A stretch of 64,000 nt of DNA. Source: Lachnoanaerobaculum sanguinis (GTDB lineage: Bacteria > Bacillota > Clostridia > Lachnospirales > Lachnospiraceae). The translations under genes were made by a program, and so were the position numbers. The stretch is taken from assembly GCF_033242365.1 (NCBI RefSeq), contig NZ_BTHK01000007.1, positions 62,001 to 126,000 of the forward strand, written 5' to 3'. Positions 44,845 to 54,549 of this stretch are shown here, one piece after another (the stretch's first letter is position 1; the number at the start of each line of letters is the position of its first letter). The notes below the pieces were generated by a model. That model was not told where the DNA came from. It did not search any database and saw nothing but the letters and a program-made list of their open reading frames with translations.

Positions 44845-46585
44845 AAAATTATTCAGATATGTGCCGAATGAAAAATATATCGGATATATGTCAATTTTAT
44901 TATCGAGTATTTCGGCATTCCTGGTGGTTTATGGATATTATTATATATTTCTACTTCTAAAAGAAGCGGTAGTAAAGGGAAATTATGAAAATGCAGGATA
45001 TTATTCTACAAAGATAGTTATCTGTTTAACTATAAGTGCGGTAATGTATTTGGTATCCGGCATTGTTTCACATAAGCTGGCATTCAGACTTGAAACAAAC
45101 TTACGAAAAAGAGGAATTGAAGGACTTACAGATGCAAGCTTTCGATTTTTTGATCTGCATTCCTCAGGATATATAAGAAAAACTATAGATGACAATGCGG
45201 CAAAAACACATATGGCGGTAGCTCATATGTTGCCGGATAATTCACAGGCATTTCTGGTACCGATTTTTGCATTTATACTGGCATTTGCCATAAGTCTTAG
45301 AGTCGGAATCGTTATTATAGTTTTATCTGTTATAAGCGGACTTATATTGATGGGAATGATGGGCAATAAAGATTTTATGAAGCTTTATCAGACTTCACTT
45401 GACAAACTGAGTTCTGAAACTGTGGAGTATATCAGAGGTATACAGGTAATAAAGATATTCGGTTCAAAACTTAGATCTTTTAAGGCATTACATGATTCTA
45501 TTATGGAGTATTCAAAATACGCTTATGATTATTCTCTGTCTTGTAAAACACCCTATGTCATATATCAGCTGATATTTTTAGGATTGATTGCCATTATAAG
45601 TATTCCGCTCAGCTTCTTTTTGATCGGTATAAAAGATCCTAAATTTATGGCTGTGGAGCTTATTATGATCTTTTTCTTAAGCGGTGTAATAATGGTCTCT
45701 TTTATGAAAATAATGTGGGCAAGCATGAATATCTATAATGCAAATTTTGCCATTGACAGTTTGGAAGAATTATATGAAAAGATGCAGGAGGATAAACTCA
45801 CATATGGAAACAGAGATCATTTTGACAATTTCAATATTGAATTTGAAAATGTGAGCTTTTCATATGGGGATAAAAAGGTTCTGGAAAACTTATCATTTTC
45901 ATTAGAAGAGAAAAAAACTTATGCCTTAGTAGGGCATTCAGGTTCAGGAAAGTCAACTGTTGCAAAGCTTTTGTCAGGATTTTATAAGGTTGATAAGGGG
46001 GCAATAAAAATAGGTGGATATCCTCTTTCAGAATATACAAAGGAGGCAATCATAAGGAATATCTCGTTTGTATTCCAAGACAGCAAACTGTTTAAAAAAT
46101 CTATATATGATAATGTAGCATTGGCTGATGAAAATGCGGGTAGAGATAAAGTAATGAAGGCTCTCAGTCTTGCAGGTTGTGATGAAATTATTGAAAAGTT
46201 TAAAGACAGGGAAAATACAATTATAGGTTCAAAGGGGGTGTATCTTTCAGGAGGTGAAAAACAAAGGATTGCTATTGCAAGGGCTATTTTGAAAAATTCA
46301 CCTATTGTAATTATGGATGAAGCGAGTGCGGCAATTGATGCCGATAATGAATACGAATTACAAAAAGCATTTAAAAATTTAATGCAGGATAAGACTGTTA
46401 TAATGATTGCCCATAGGATGACAAGTATCAGAAATGTAGATGAAATAATAGTTTTGGAAAAGGGAAATGTAATAGAGCGAGGAGATAATGATTCATTAGT
46501 AAAAACCGGAGGGTTATACAGCAGACTCCTCAGTCTTTACGAAACTGCAAATGATTGGAGGGTGTCAAATGAAAAACTACTATAA
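44831..46585 (+). CDS. ABC transporter, fused membrane and ATPase domains, subunit 1
   Basis: Half-transporter of 584 residues. Six membrane helices (about 15-300) are followed by an ATPase domain (about 335-575) with Walker A GHSGSGKSTVAK, Q-loop VFQDSKLF, signature LSGGEKQRIAIAR, Walker B IVIMDEASAAID and H-loop IAHR. It pairs with the next gene to form a heterodimer of the exporter fold. Together with an ECF module in the same TetR-controlled operon it resembles IrtAB/YbtPQ-like pairs, which in spite of the fold can import metallophores; that role is only an inference. Confidence 0.9.
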   Translation: MGVYKKLFRYVPNEKYIGYMSILLSSISAFLVVYGYYYIFLLLKEAVVKGNYENAGYYSTKIVICLTISAVMYLVSGIVSHKLAFRLETNLRKRGIEGLTDASFRFFDLHSSGYIRKTIDDNAAKTHMAVAHMLPDNSQAFLVPIFAFILAFAISLRVGIVIIVLSVISGLILMGMMGNKDFMKLYQTSLDKLSSETVEYIRGIQVIKIFGSKLRSFKALHDSIMEYSKYAYDYSLSCKTPYVIYQLIFLGLIAIISIPLSFFLIGIKDPKFMAVELIMIFFLSGVIMVSFMKIMWASMNIYNANFAIDSLEELYEKMQEDKLTYGNRDHFDNFNIEFENVSFSYGDKKVLENLSFSLEEKKTYALVGHSGSGKSTVAKLLSGFYKVDKGAIKIGGYPLSEYTKEAIIRNISFVFQDSKLFKKSIYDNVALADENAGRDKVMKALSLAGCDEIIEKFKDRENTIIGSKGVYLSGGEKQRIAIARAILKNSPIVIMDEASAAIDADNEYELQKAFKNLMQDKTVIMIAHRMTSIRNVDEIIVLEKGNVIERGDNDSLVKTGGLYSRLLSLYETANDWRVSNEKLL

Positions 46586-48290
46586 GAAAAGATATGCTCT
46601 CTCAGAACAGGGTGCAAAAAATCTTACAAAAGCAACGATATATTGTTTTTTGACATATTGTATCAACCTTGGTCCGATGTTTATTTTAATGGGACTTATT
46701 AATCAGTTGGTCTTGGGAAATGTATCAAGCACCTTGCAGTATATTGTTATGGCAATACTTACTTTGATATTTATGTATATTTTATTATCAGAAGAATATG
46801 TAAGCCTTTATAATTCCACCTATAAAGAATCGGCAAATTTGAGAAAGGGAATAGCAGAGAATCTGGCACAGCTTCCGCTGGCTTATTTTTCAAAGCACGA
46901 TCTCTCCGACCTTTCACAAACGATAATGTCTGATGTGGAAAGGGTAGAGCATTCTATGAGCCATTCCATACCAAAGGTTGTGGCTATGTGGTTATTCTTT
47001 CCTCTGATGGGACTTATTATGCTTATTGGAAACTGGAAGCTTGGACTTGCAGCAATTATTCCCACTCTTTTAAGCTTTATGATCAATCCTTTGGCAAAAC
47101 AGAAGGAAGTTTCAGAGTACAGCAGGTACTTTAATGTGCTAAGAGATAATTCAGAGCTTTTTCAAGAAACAATAGAGTTACAACAGGAGATAAGCAGCTT
47201 TAATCAAGCTGATAAGGTGAAGAAAAACCTGTATAAAAAGATGGAAGAGAGCGAGAGGATACATCTTAATGTAGAGATAGTTCCAATGCTGGCGGTAGGT
47301 ATATCTTCATCTCTCTCATATATAAGCCTTGCAGTAGTATTGGCTGTCGGAATACAGTTACTTATTCACAATGAGATTAGCCTTTTATATCTGATAGGAT
47401 ACCTGATAGGAGCAATAAAGGTTAAAGAACTTTTTGATGTTTCAAGGGAAGGAATGACCGAAATGTCCTATATTGAACCTGCAATTGTAAGAATAAAGGA
47501 GATAAAAAATGCAGCGCTTCAAGAGGGTGAAGATACAGACCTTTCAAGCTATGATATAGAATTTAAAAACGTTTCATTTGCTTATAATAAAGATGCAAAG
47601 GTATTAAAAGATGTGAGTTTTACGGCAAAGCAGGGTGAGGTTACAGCTTTGGTAGGTATATCGGGTTCCGGTAAAACTTCCGTACTAAGACTTATATCAA
47701 GGCTGTATGACTATGATACCGGAAGTATCTTAATAGACGGAAAGGATATCAAAAATATATCTACAGAATCATTGTTTAAGAATGTCTCAATAGTATTTCA
47801 GGATGTGACTTTGTTTAATACAAGCATTATGGAAAATATTCGTTTGGGCAGGGAGAGTGCAACAGATGAGGAAGTAAAGGAAGCGGCCAGGCTTGCAAAC
47901 TGTATGGATTTTATCGAAAAATTGCCGGATGGATTTAATACTCTGATTGGAGAAAACGGTGCTGAATTATCAGGTGGAGAAAGACAGAGAATTTCTATTG
48001 CAAGAGCATTTCTAAAGGATGCACCTGTTTTGATATTGGATGAGATATCGGCAAGCCTTGATGTGGACAATGAAAAGAAGATACAGGACAGTTTAAATAA
48101 GCTTATTAAGGACAAAACGGTTATTATTATCTCTCACAGATTAAAATCAATAGAAAATGTGAATAAGATTGTGGTAATAGATGAGGGAGTTGTTGAGACA
48201 TCAGGAAATCATGATGAGCTTATAAAAGATTCAAAGGTATATAAAAACTTGATTGAAAAGACAAAATTAGCGGAAGCATTTAATTATTAG
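46569..48290 (+). CDS. ABC transporter, fused membrane and ATPase domains, subunit 2
   Basis: Half-transporter of 573 residues, partner of the preceding gene. Six membrane helices are followed by an ATPase domain with Walker A GISGSGKTSVLR, Q-loop VFQDVTLF, signature LSGGERQRISIAR, Walker B VLILDEISASLD and H-loop ISHR. The start is ATG 46569 because GGAGGG is only 6-11 nt upstream, within the tail of subunit 1; an earlier in-frame ATG (46551) precedes that site. Both ATPase sites look catalytically intact. Confidence 0.9.
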   Translation: MKNYYKKRYALSEQGAKNLTKATIYCFLTYCINLGPMFILMGLINQLVLGNVSSTLQYIVMAILTLIFMYILLSEEYVSLYNSTYKESANLRKGIAENLAQLPLAYFSKHDLSDLSQTIMSDVERVEHSMSHSIPKVVAMWLFFPLMGLIMLIGNWKLGLAAIIPTLLSFMINPLAKQKEVSEYSRYFNVLRDNSELFQETIELQQEISSFNQADKVKKNLYKKMEESERIHLNVEIVPMLAVGISSSLSYISLAVVLAVGIQLLIHNEISLLYLIGYLIGAIKVKELFDVSREGMTEMSYIEPAIVRIKEIKNAALQEGEDTDLSSYDIEFKNVSFAYNKDAKVLKDVSFTAKQGEVTALVGISGSGKTSVLRLISRLYDYDTGSILIDGKDIKNISTESLFKNVSIVFQDVTLFNTSIMENIRLGRESATDEEVKEAARLANCMDFIEKLPDGFNTLIGENGAELSGGERQRISIARAFLKDAPVLILDEISASLDVDNEKKIQDSLNKLIKDKTVIIISHRLKSIENVNKIVVIDEGVVETSGNHDELIKDSKVYKNLIEKTKLAEAFNY

Positions 48291-48299
48291 GGGGAAGAT

Positions 48300-48881
48300 A
48301 TGAAAGAGAAAAAGCTGAAAATAAAGGATCTGGTGACTATAGGTGTATTTGCTGTTATATATTTTGTAGTTACTTTTGCCGTTGGAATGATTGGAGTTAT
48401 TCCGATTTTATTCCTGATATATCCTACAATACTGGGAATTGTTAGCGGAACTGTTGTTATGTTATTTATGGCTAAAGTACAAAAACCTTGGGCATTGTTT
48501 ATTTTCGGAATGCTGTCACCTCTTATTATGCTTGTGGGAGGCCATACCTATGTAATTTTACTTCATGCATTTGCAGTAATGATTATAGCCGAGTTGATAA
48601 GAAGAATCGGTCATTATAATTCATTTAAATACAATATGCTTTCATTCGCAATATTTAATACCTGGATTTGCGGTTCACTTATGCAAATGTTATGGGCAAG
48701 GGAGAAATACATTGAGTTATCTATGATGATGGGCAAGGAGTATGTAGATATTTTGATAAAACTTATTACTTATCAGCATATGGCTTTGGTTTATCTTGGT
48801 GCTATAATCGGAGGACTTATAGGCGCAAATATCGGAAGAGTATTACTGAAAAAGCATTTTATAAAAGCAGGTATAGTTTGA
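48300..48881 (+). CDS. ECF transporter S component, MptD/Trep_Strep family (copy 1)
   Basis: Membrane specificity subunit of 193 residues with five to six helices. Opening KIKDLVTIGVFAVIYFVVTFAVGMIG and middle YNSFKYNMLSFAIFNTWICGS are typical of the TIGR02185 (Trep_Strep) / MptD group. Substrates for this group are not settled; haem, metal chelates and small vitamins have been suggested. It is nearly a duplicate of the next gene; the greatest differences are in helices two to four, where ligand contacts lie in other S proteins. Confidence 0.85.
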   Translation: MKEKKLKIKDLVTIGVFAVIYFVVTFAVGMIGVIPILFLIYPTILGIVSGTVVMLFMAKVQKPWALFIFGMLSPLIMLVGGHTYVILLHAFAVMIIAELIRRIGHYNSFKYNMLSFAIFNTWICGSLMQMLWAREKYIELSMMMGKEYVDILIKLITYQHMALVYLGAIIGGLIGANIGRVLLKKHFIKAGIV

Positions 48882-48901
48882 TGTATTATTAGGAGGGAAA
48901 T

Positions 48902-49483
48902 ATGAAAGAGCAAAAGCTGAAAATAAAGGATCTGGTGACTATCGGTGTATTTGCAGTTATATATGTGGTGATTATATTTGCTTTGGGAATGATAGGATTT
49001 TTACCTGTTTTATATCTGGTATATCCTGCACTACTCGGTATTGTAAGCGGAACTGTTATTATGTTGTTTATGGCAAAGGTACAAAAACCTTGGGCGTTGC
49101 TGATACTTGGAATGCTTACATCTGTTTTTATGATGGTAGAAGGAAATACCTATTTACTTATTATACATTCATTCGTGGTGATGCTTATAGCCGAGTTGAT
49201 AAGAAGAGTAGGTAATTACAATTCATTTAAATACAATATGCTTTCGTTTGCAATATTTAATACCTGGATTTGCGGTTCACTTATGCAAATGTTATGGGCA
49301 AGAGAAAAATATATTGAAATAGCAATGGTTATGGGTGAGGAGTATGTGAATGCTTTGATAAAGCTGGTCACATATCCACATATGGCATTGGTTTATCTGG
49401 GTGCTATATTAGGCGGACTTATAGGAGCGAATATAGGAAGAATATTACTAAAAAAACATTTTATAAAGGCAGGTATAATTTGA
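48902..49483 (+). CDS. ECF transporter S component, MptD/Trep_Strep family (copy 2)
   Basis: Same length (193) and very close sequence to the previous gene, including identical KIKDLVTIGVFAVIY, WALL/F...GML, LSFAIFNTWICGSLMQMLWAREKYIE and the GANIGR end. Divergence in VMGEEYV versus MMGKEYV and neighbouring loops suggests that both are kept for different ligands. The stop TGA overlaps the next ATG. Confidence 0.85.
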   Translation: MKEQKLKIKDLVTIGVFAVIYVVIIFALGMIGFLPVLYLVYPALLGIVSGTVIMLFMAKVQKPWALLILGMLTSVFMMVEGNTYLLIIHSFVVMLIAELIRRVGNYNSFKYNMLSFAIFNTWICGSLMQMLWAREKYIEIAMVMGEEYVNALIKLVTYPHMALVYLGAILGGLIGANIGRILLKKHFIKAGII

Positions 49484-50175
49484 TGTATTACATCAATGAC
49501 AAAAGACTAAATCCAAATCCTATAACCAAGTTTTTTGTTGTAATGTTACTTGGGTTTACTGTAGTACATTCTATAAATCACTATTTGGAAATAGCTGCTG
49601 TATTAGTGATATCTATTATGTACCTTATCAATGGATTTAGAAGAGAGGCAATAAAAAATATACTGGTATTTGGTGTATTGTTATTTGTACCGAGTTTTAG
49701 TGCTTTGGCAAAGCTTCCCATATTTATAATGATGATGCTTTCATTACCGGCTATATTTCGTATGTTCTATCTTCCTTTTGCAGCAGGTGAATTTATGATC
49801 AAGACTTCTGATGTCGGAAGTATTATCTCATCAATGGATGCTTTAAAAATACCAAAGGAAGTTTCTGTACCTATAGCCGTAATGTTCAGGTTCTTCCCTT
49901 CATTTGCTGAGGAGAAAAATAACATTATGATGGCAATGAGAATAAGGGGAATAGAAACAAAAAATCCTGTTAAATATCTTGAATATATTGCTGTACCCCT
50001 GCTTATTATTTCATCAAATATTGCAGATGATATTGCAAAGGCTGCGGAAACAAAATGCATTGCAAATCCTGTAAAGAAAACAAGGTACATAAAAGTAAAA
50101 ATTCATTTGATCGATTTTATTTATGCTTTCACAATGACAATTATAGTGGTGGGAGGTCTTATATGCTTACGTTAG
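49483..50175 (+). CDS. ECF transporter T component (EcfT/CbiQ family)
   Basis: Transmembrane coupling protein of 230 residues with about five helices and the two ARG-type coupling motifs seen as AMRIRGIET and ADDIAKAAETKCI. Start ATG 49483 overlaps the S-component stop (ATGA). It links S components to the ATPase that follows. The 3' end overlaps the ATPase gene by 13 nt. Confidence 0.87.
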   Translation: MYYINDKRLNPNPITKFFVVMLLGFTVVHSINHYLEIAAVLVISIMYLINGFRREAIKNILVFGVLLFVPSFSALAKLPIFIMMMLSLPAIFRMFYLPFAAGEFMIKTSDVGSIISSMDALKIPKEVSVPIAVMFRFFPSFAEEKNNIMMAMRIRGIETKNPVKYLEYIAVPLLIISSNIADDIAKAAETKCIANPVKKTRYIKVKIHLIDFIYAFTMTIIVVGGLICLR

Positions 50176-51542
50176 AGAATCTATCACTGTTTTACGAACA
50201 GGATAAAAAAGTACTTGATAATATCAACTTAATCGTAGCGGACGGTGAATGTGTTCTTCTTACCGGAGAGAGCGGAAGCGGAAAATCCTCTATTGTAAAT
50301 TCTATAAACGGTCTGGCTTTTGAATATGAAAATGCCAAATTTAGCGGCAACATAAAGGTTGACAATAAAGATTTAAAGGGAATGGAGCTTTATGAAATAT
50401 CTCTGATGATATCCAGCGTTTTCCAAAACCCAAAGACACATTTTTTCAATGTAGATACAACACTTGAACTGTTATTTTATCTTGAAAACATAGGTCTTGA
50501 TAGAAAAGAAATGGAAAACCGTATGGAAGATATGCTGAAGCTCTTTCCTATAAGGCATCTACTGGGGCGTAGTATATTTGAACTCTCGGGCGGTGAAAAG
50601 CAGATTCTTTGTGTGGCGGCCTGCTATATTTCCGGTTGTAAGATAATAGTACTGGATGAACCTTCATCAAATCTGGATGATAAATATATTGATATATTAA
50701 AAGAAATGCTGCAGATACTAAAGAATAAGGGTATAACACTTATCATTGCAGAGCATAGAATCTATTATTTAACGGATTTGGCAGATCGAATTATTCTTGT
50801 TAGAAAAGGAGAGCTTTTTAAGGAGCTTACAAAAGATGAACTATTAAACGCCGAAAGACAACTCGGACTTCGCTCTGCAACAAAAACAGACTTAAAGGTC
50901 CAAAGGAATTCCGTCGGAAATGATTTGACTGTTAAAAAACTTGAGTACAAATTTAAAGACGGTTTCAAACTAAAGATAAATGATATTTCATTTGGTCTTG
51001 GAAATATTTACGGTATTACCGGAAAAAACGGCTGCGGTAAATCTACATTCATAAGAGTAATGACAGGCCTTGATGATAAGGGAAAGAGTGAGATAATATT
51101 TAACGGGAAAACTCTGAACAAAAAAGACAGACTGAAAAATTCATCCTTGGTTATGCAGGATGTTAATCATCAGCTTTTCACGGATTCTGTAGAGGAGGAA
51201 ATAAAACTTGGGGTTAAGGATTTGTCGCAGGACAGATTAGATAAGGTCCTATATGGTCTTGAACTTACAGAATTAAAGGACAGACATCCTATGAGCCTTT
51301 CAGGTGGACAAAAACAAAGAGTGGCCATTGCCTCAGTTCTATGCAAAAATTCAAGATTTATATTTTTTGATGAGCCCACAAGCGGTATGGATTATAAGAA
51401 CATGATAAAAATTTCAAAGCTGATAAAGGAGATGAGTACTAAAGATAATATTATATTTATTGTTTCCCACGATATTGAATTTTTAAATGAAACCGCAGAC
51501 AGTATACTGTGTCTGGAAGAATTTAAGACCCTAGAATCCTAA
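50163..51542 (+). CDS. ECF transporter fused double ATPase (EcfA-A')
   Basis: Two ATPase domains in one chain of 459 residues: GESGSGKSSIVNS, LSGGEKQILCVAA, IVLDEPSSNLD; then ITGKNGCGKSTFIRV, LSGGQKQRVAIAS, FIFFDEPTSGMD. Start set at ATG 50163 after GGGAGG (nine nt upstream); the open frame further upstream has no family likeness. With the T and two S genes it makes a complete dedicated ECF importer under the TetR promoter. Confidence 0.9.
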   Translation: MLTLENLSLFYEQDKKVLDNINLIVADGECVLLTGESGSGKSSIVNSINGLAFEYENAKFSGNIKVDNKDLKGMELYEISLMISSVFQNPKTHFFNVDTTLELLFYLENIGLDRKEMENRMEDMLKLFPIRHLLGRSIFELSGGEKQILCVAACYISGCKIIVLDEPSSNLDDKYIDILKEMLQILKNKGITLIIAEHRIYYLTDLADRIILVRKGELFKELTKDELLNAERQLGLRSATKTDLKVQRNSVGNDLTVKKLEYKFKDGFKLKINDISFGLGNIYGITGKNGCGKSTFIRVMTGLDDKGKSEIIFNGKTLNKKDRLKNSSLVMQDVNHQLFTDSVEEEIKLGVKDLSQDRLDKVLYGLELTELKDRHPMSLSGGQKQRVAIASVLCKNSRFIFFDEPTSGMDYKNMIKISKLIKEMSTKDNIIFIVSHDIEFLNETADSILCLEEFKTLES

Positions 51543-51636
51543 AATTAAAGTATTAGAATCATTTATTATTAAACAAAACTTTAAAAACTGTAGTTTAATA
51601 TATGATATAATCAAAAAAAACATCGGAGGATACTTT

Positions 51637-51816
51637 ATGGATCGTTTCAAGAAAGTTTACAGACAGGGAGTAATAGAAGTACTTGAAGTCTGGGTTGATA
51701 CGGAGACAGGTGTAAACTATTTATGTAAAGCAGGTGGATACGCAGGCGGTTTGACTGTTTTACTTGATAAAGACGGAAAGCCTGTAGTAACACATGACAT
51801 TAAAGAAGGTTTATAA
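51637..51816 (+). CDS. DUF6440-like small protein
   Basis: Short gene of 59 codons with RBS CGGAGGA and ATG 51637. Its product opens DRFKKVYRQGVIEVLEVWVD and continues with TGVNYLCKAGGYAGGLTVLLD, ending HDIKEGL, which fits the DUF6440 pattern (bound aromatic/Gly-rich strand before a D-K-D-G turn). Function is unknown. TATAAT at 51606-51611 is a probable -10. A terminator at 51824 follows. Confidence 0.7.
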   Translation: MDRFKKVYRQGVIEVLEVWVDTETGVNYLCKAGGYAGGLTVLLDKDGKPVVTHDIKEGL

Positions 51817-51823
51817 ATAAAAG

Positions 51824-51858
51824 CTGTAGCGGAAGGGTAGCTTCTACTACAGTTTTTT
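51824..51858. terminator. Terminator between convergent genes at 51.8 kb
   Basis: CTGTAGCGGAAG (51824-51835) and CTTCTACTACAG (51841-51852), small internal mismatch, then TTTTTTAT. It serves the plus-strand small gene. Confidence 0.85.
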
Positions 51859-51862
51859 ATTT

Positions 51863-52888
51863 CTATTCCCATATTGTATGCTGTGCTCTCACACCATATT
51901 TATCAGGTTTATAAAGTGAATCAAAATCAGCTTCCACACTGTATCTTTTCCATATAACATAGTCGGAAGTCTGAATCTTAAGTGTAAATGAAATATCATT
52001 CCTTACTTCTTCATATTCAATCGGATGTAGTGAAAAAATATCCGTCAAATCTTTTTCTCTAAAGTCATCTATACTCAGTTTAGACAGGTCGGTATTATTA
52101 AATTTAACTTCTGATAAAGCTTCACTGTCTGCCGGAATCCTATAATAAGTTATTGTACAGTTTTTTAGTTTATCGCTATCTTTTAATGTAGGAGTAACAC
52201 TTACAAAACCGTAGGATTTATCATCACGAAATATTTCCAAAAGTTCACCATAATAAAAGTGGTCATTACGATTGTTTACTATTTCACTGTCTGCAGACTT
52301 TTCCGAGAAGTAAAAGCCGTCAGACAAAAGAGCGGATGCCTTTGTTTCGCCGACAATTATATTGCTTGTATTTATTTGTACTACGACCGGCTTTTCGGGA
52401 AAACCTATCATAGATATAAAAAGGGTAAGGGTAAAATTTGTTATAAACAGTCCGGCTATAACAGCATTTGAAGCTGAGTAGAGTCGAAATATTTTATTTT
52501 TATGATTGCTTATAAGTCCTGAAATAAGCTGAATGAGATGATAAAATACCAAGCTTATTACTGCAAGTCCAAGCTGAAATCTTAAACATCTATAAAGTGA
52601 CAAGGTAAAATTATTCGTCATGTAAAACATAATGCCTATGCAGGAGATATTTGCCAAAATATACACGAAGAAAAATAATAATACCGCTTTTAGTGCCTCA
52701 GATTCGGTAATATCATCATAGTCTATATGTATTCTACCTTGAAAGCCCTGTCCGATATTGTACATCCATTTTGGAACCTCCTTACCGGCAGCTACTGCAA
52801 TTATCAGCCTTAAAAACATATAGATTGTTAATATAAAGCATAGTAAAACCAAAAGACCAAAAATTAATGCGAATACAGTAAATCCCAT
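51863..52888 (-). CDS. Membrane protein of unknown function, QHTIWE family (paralogue A)
   Basis: Protein of 341 residues not recognised as a named family. Helix 1 (about 5-30) is followed by a conserved cytoplasmic-like patch (KEVPKWMYNIGQ), three further helices (to about 175), then an extracellular/soluble C-terminal domain (about 175-341) with VGETKASALLSDGF, ADSEIVNNRNDHFYYGE, SYGFVSVTPT and an invariant end QHTIWE. The next gene and that at 62039 are paralogues with the same length. The arrangement (four helices plus soluble sensor-like domain) is all that can be said. RBS GGGG lies upstream of the start at 52888. Confidence 0.6.
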   Translation of the reverse strand: MGFTVFALIFGLLVLLCFILTIYMFLRLIIAVAAGKEVPKWMYNIGQGFQGRIHIDYDDITESEALKAVLLFFFVYILANISCIGIMFYMTNNFTLSLYRCLRFQLGLAVISLVFYHLIQLISGLISNHKNKIFRLYSASNAVIAGLFITNFTLTLFISMIGFPEKPVVVQINTSNIIVGETKASALLSDGFYFSEKSADSEIVNNRNDHFYYGELLEIFRDDKSYGFVSVTPTLKDSDKLKNCTITYYRIPADSEALSEVKFNNTDLSKLSIDDFREKDLTDIFSLHPIEYEEVRNDISFTLKIQTSDYVIWKRYSVEADFDSLYKPDKYGVRAQHTIWE

Positions 52889-52900
52889 TTTATTCCCCCA

Positions 52901-53926
52901 TTATTCCCAAATAGTATGCTGTGCCCTGACACCATAATGGTGTACTGAGCCATTTTCAAAAAAATCTGCCTCAATGCTATAACTTTTCCACAGTGAGTAC
53001 CCTACAGTTTGCAGTTTTAAGGTATACAAAGGACTGCGTTTATACTGATTATAATTATAAGGCTTTATTGAAAAGATGTCAGCTATATCTTTGTATTCAA
53101 AATCCTGAATACTCAATTCGGACAGAGTTGCATCACTAACTTTTACCTGAGATAAAACCTCACTGTCACCCGGTATCTCATAATATGTTATGGTGCAATT
53201 TTCGAGTTTATCGGAATTCTTAAATGTAGGAGTAATGCTCATAAATCCATAAGATTTTCCGTCACGAAGCAATTCTACAAGTTCACCATAGTGAAGTTGG
53301 CTGTTTCGTTTATTTACAATTTCACTGTCTGCATCTTTACCGTAAAAGGTAAAGCCGTCTGCTAAAAGAGAGGAGGCTTTTGTTTCGCCTATTACCACAG
53401 TGCTGTTATCTATTTGTATATTTATAGGTTTTTCAGGAAATCCTACCCTGAGCATCCATAGAGTATAGACAAGCGCAGTTACAAATATTCCTGCCATTAC
53501 AGCATTTGTTGGTGAGTAGAGTGGCCTGTAATTTCCCAATATATGAGATACAAAAAATAAAATCAGTTTTACTATAAAGTAGAATAACATTGCTATCAAA
53601 ACAACTACGACCTGCAAGCCTATGCATATATAAAATGCTTTCTTGGAATTTTGTGTTTGATAATACATTACAAAATAGAAAAAAATATTGGCTAAAATAA
53701 AACAAAGGATAAAAAAATTGGTATCCCATAATGCCGCAGGTTCTGTAAAATCCTCGTAATTGATATTGATTTTACTTTTAAATGCCTGTCCAATCTTGTA
53801 CATCCAATTTGGAACCTCAGTATAAGTACTTACAGCTATTACCAGTTTTATGTACATATAAACTGTGAATATAAGGAGTATCAATATAAGTATAGCAAGT
53901 GCTATGGAAATTATAAAAAAAGCCAT
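52901..53926 (-). CDS. Membrane protein of unknown function, QHTIWE family (paralogue B)
   Basis: Same length (341) and layout as paralogue A, 12 nt upstream of it in transcription, so the two form one operon. Shared blocks are TEVPNWMYKIGQAFK, VGFPEKPINIQI, VVIGETKASSLLADGF, DADSEIVNKRNSQLHYGE, SYGFMSITPTFKNSDKLENCTITYYEIP and QHTIWE. Divergence is highest in the membrane segments, the C-terminal domain being better conserved, which points to that domain as the working part. Start at 53926 behind AAAGGGGAGC. Confidence 0.6.
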   Translation of the reverse strand: MAFFIISIALAILILILLIFTVYMYIKLVIAVSTYTEVPNWMYKIGQAFKSKININYEDFTEPAALWDTNFFILCFILANIFFYFVMYYQTQNSKKAFYICIGLQVVVVLIAMLFYFIVKLILFFVSHILGNYRPLYSPTNAVMAGIFVTALVYTLWMLRVGFPEKPINIQIDNSTVVIGETKASSLLADGFTFYGKDADSEIVNKRNSQLHYGELVELLRDGKSYGFMSITPTFKNSDKLENCTITYYEIPGDSEVLSQVKVSDATLSELSIQDFEYKDIADIFSIKPYNYNQYKRSPLYTLKLQTVGYSLWKSYSIEADFFENGSVHHYGVRAQHTIWE

Positions 53927-54019
53927 TGTAGCTCCCCTTTTTAAATTAAAAGTTGTATACTCGTATTATATCATTTTGTTGTAAAATTTACGATATTTAA
54001 TACTTTTATGGGGAGGAAT

Positions 54020-54403
54020 ATGGCTGTTTCATATTTTATTTATGTGACTGATAAAGAAAATACCGGTTTTAATTTAGAGAAGTTTAATAATGATATTAAA
54101 CAAAGATTTCCTAAAGTCGGTATTTCGGTAAAGGATGATGAGAAATGTCGGTACAATATTTGTTGGGAAGACTACGAAGATGAGTATGAGTTTGAACTTT
54201 GGATGCTAAGGGATAGAAGTGTATTAATGATAAATTATTTCAACTCAAAGAACAGGATCTATGATTATGCGGAGTTTATAAAATGGCTCAGAAGCTACTT
54301 CCCTTATGAAAAGGAAGTTTTATTATGTGATGAGGGATATAGTAAAACTATTGTATTAAGTGAGGTAGTAGAGATAGAGGATATTTTGGAGATACTGGAG
54401 TAG
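54020..54403 (+). CDS. Small acidic hypothetical protein
   Basis: Protein of 127 residues, not recognised. It alternates short beta strands and acidic turns, including DEYEFELWMLRDRSVLMINYF and EFIKWLRSYFPYEKE, like many small immunity-type proteins of toxin systems, but no toxin gene adjoins it. Start ATG 54020 follows GGGGAGG at 54010-54016; an earlier ATG (54008) precedes that site. Confidence 0.5.
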   Translation: MAVSYFIYVTDKENTGFNLEKFNNDIKQRFPKVGISVKDDEKCRYNICWEDYEDEYEFELWMLRDRSVLMINYFNSKNRIYDYAEFIKWLRSYFPYEKEVLLCDEGYSKTIVLSEVVEIEDILEILE

Positions 54404-54549
54404 GAGCATTATTGTTAAAACATACCGGATATATATCATATTACGTATAGGTTTACAGTTGAGAAATTCAGATATATGAAGTATGATAGGAATGCCAATT
54501 AATATATAAATAAGATTAAATTAATAAATTTATAATGGAGGAAATGGGA

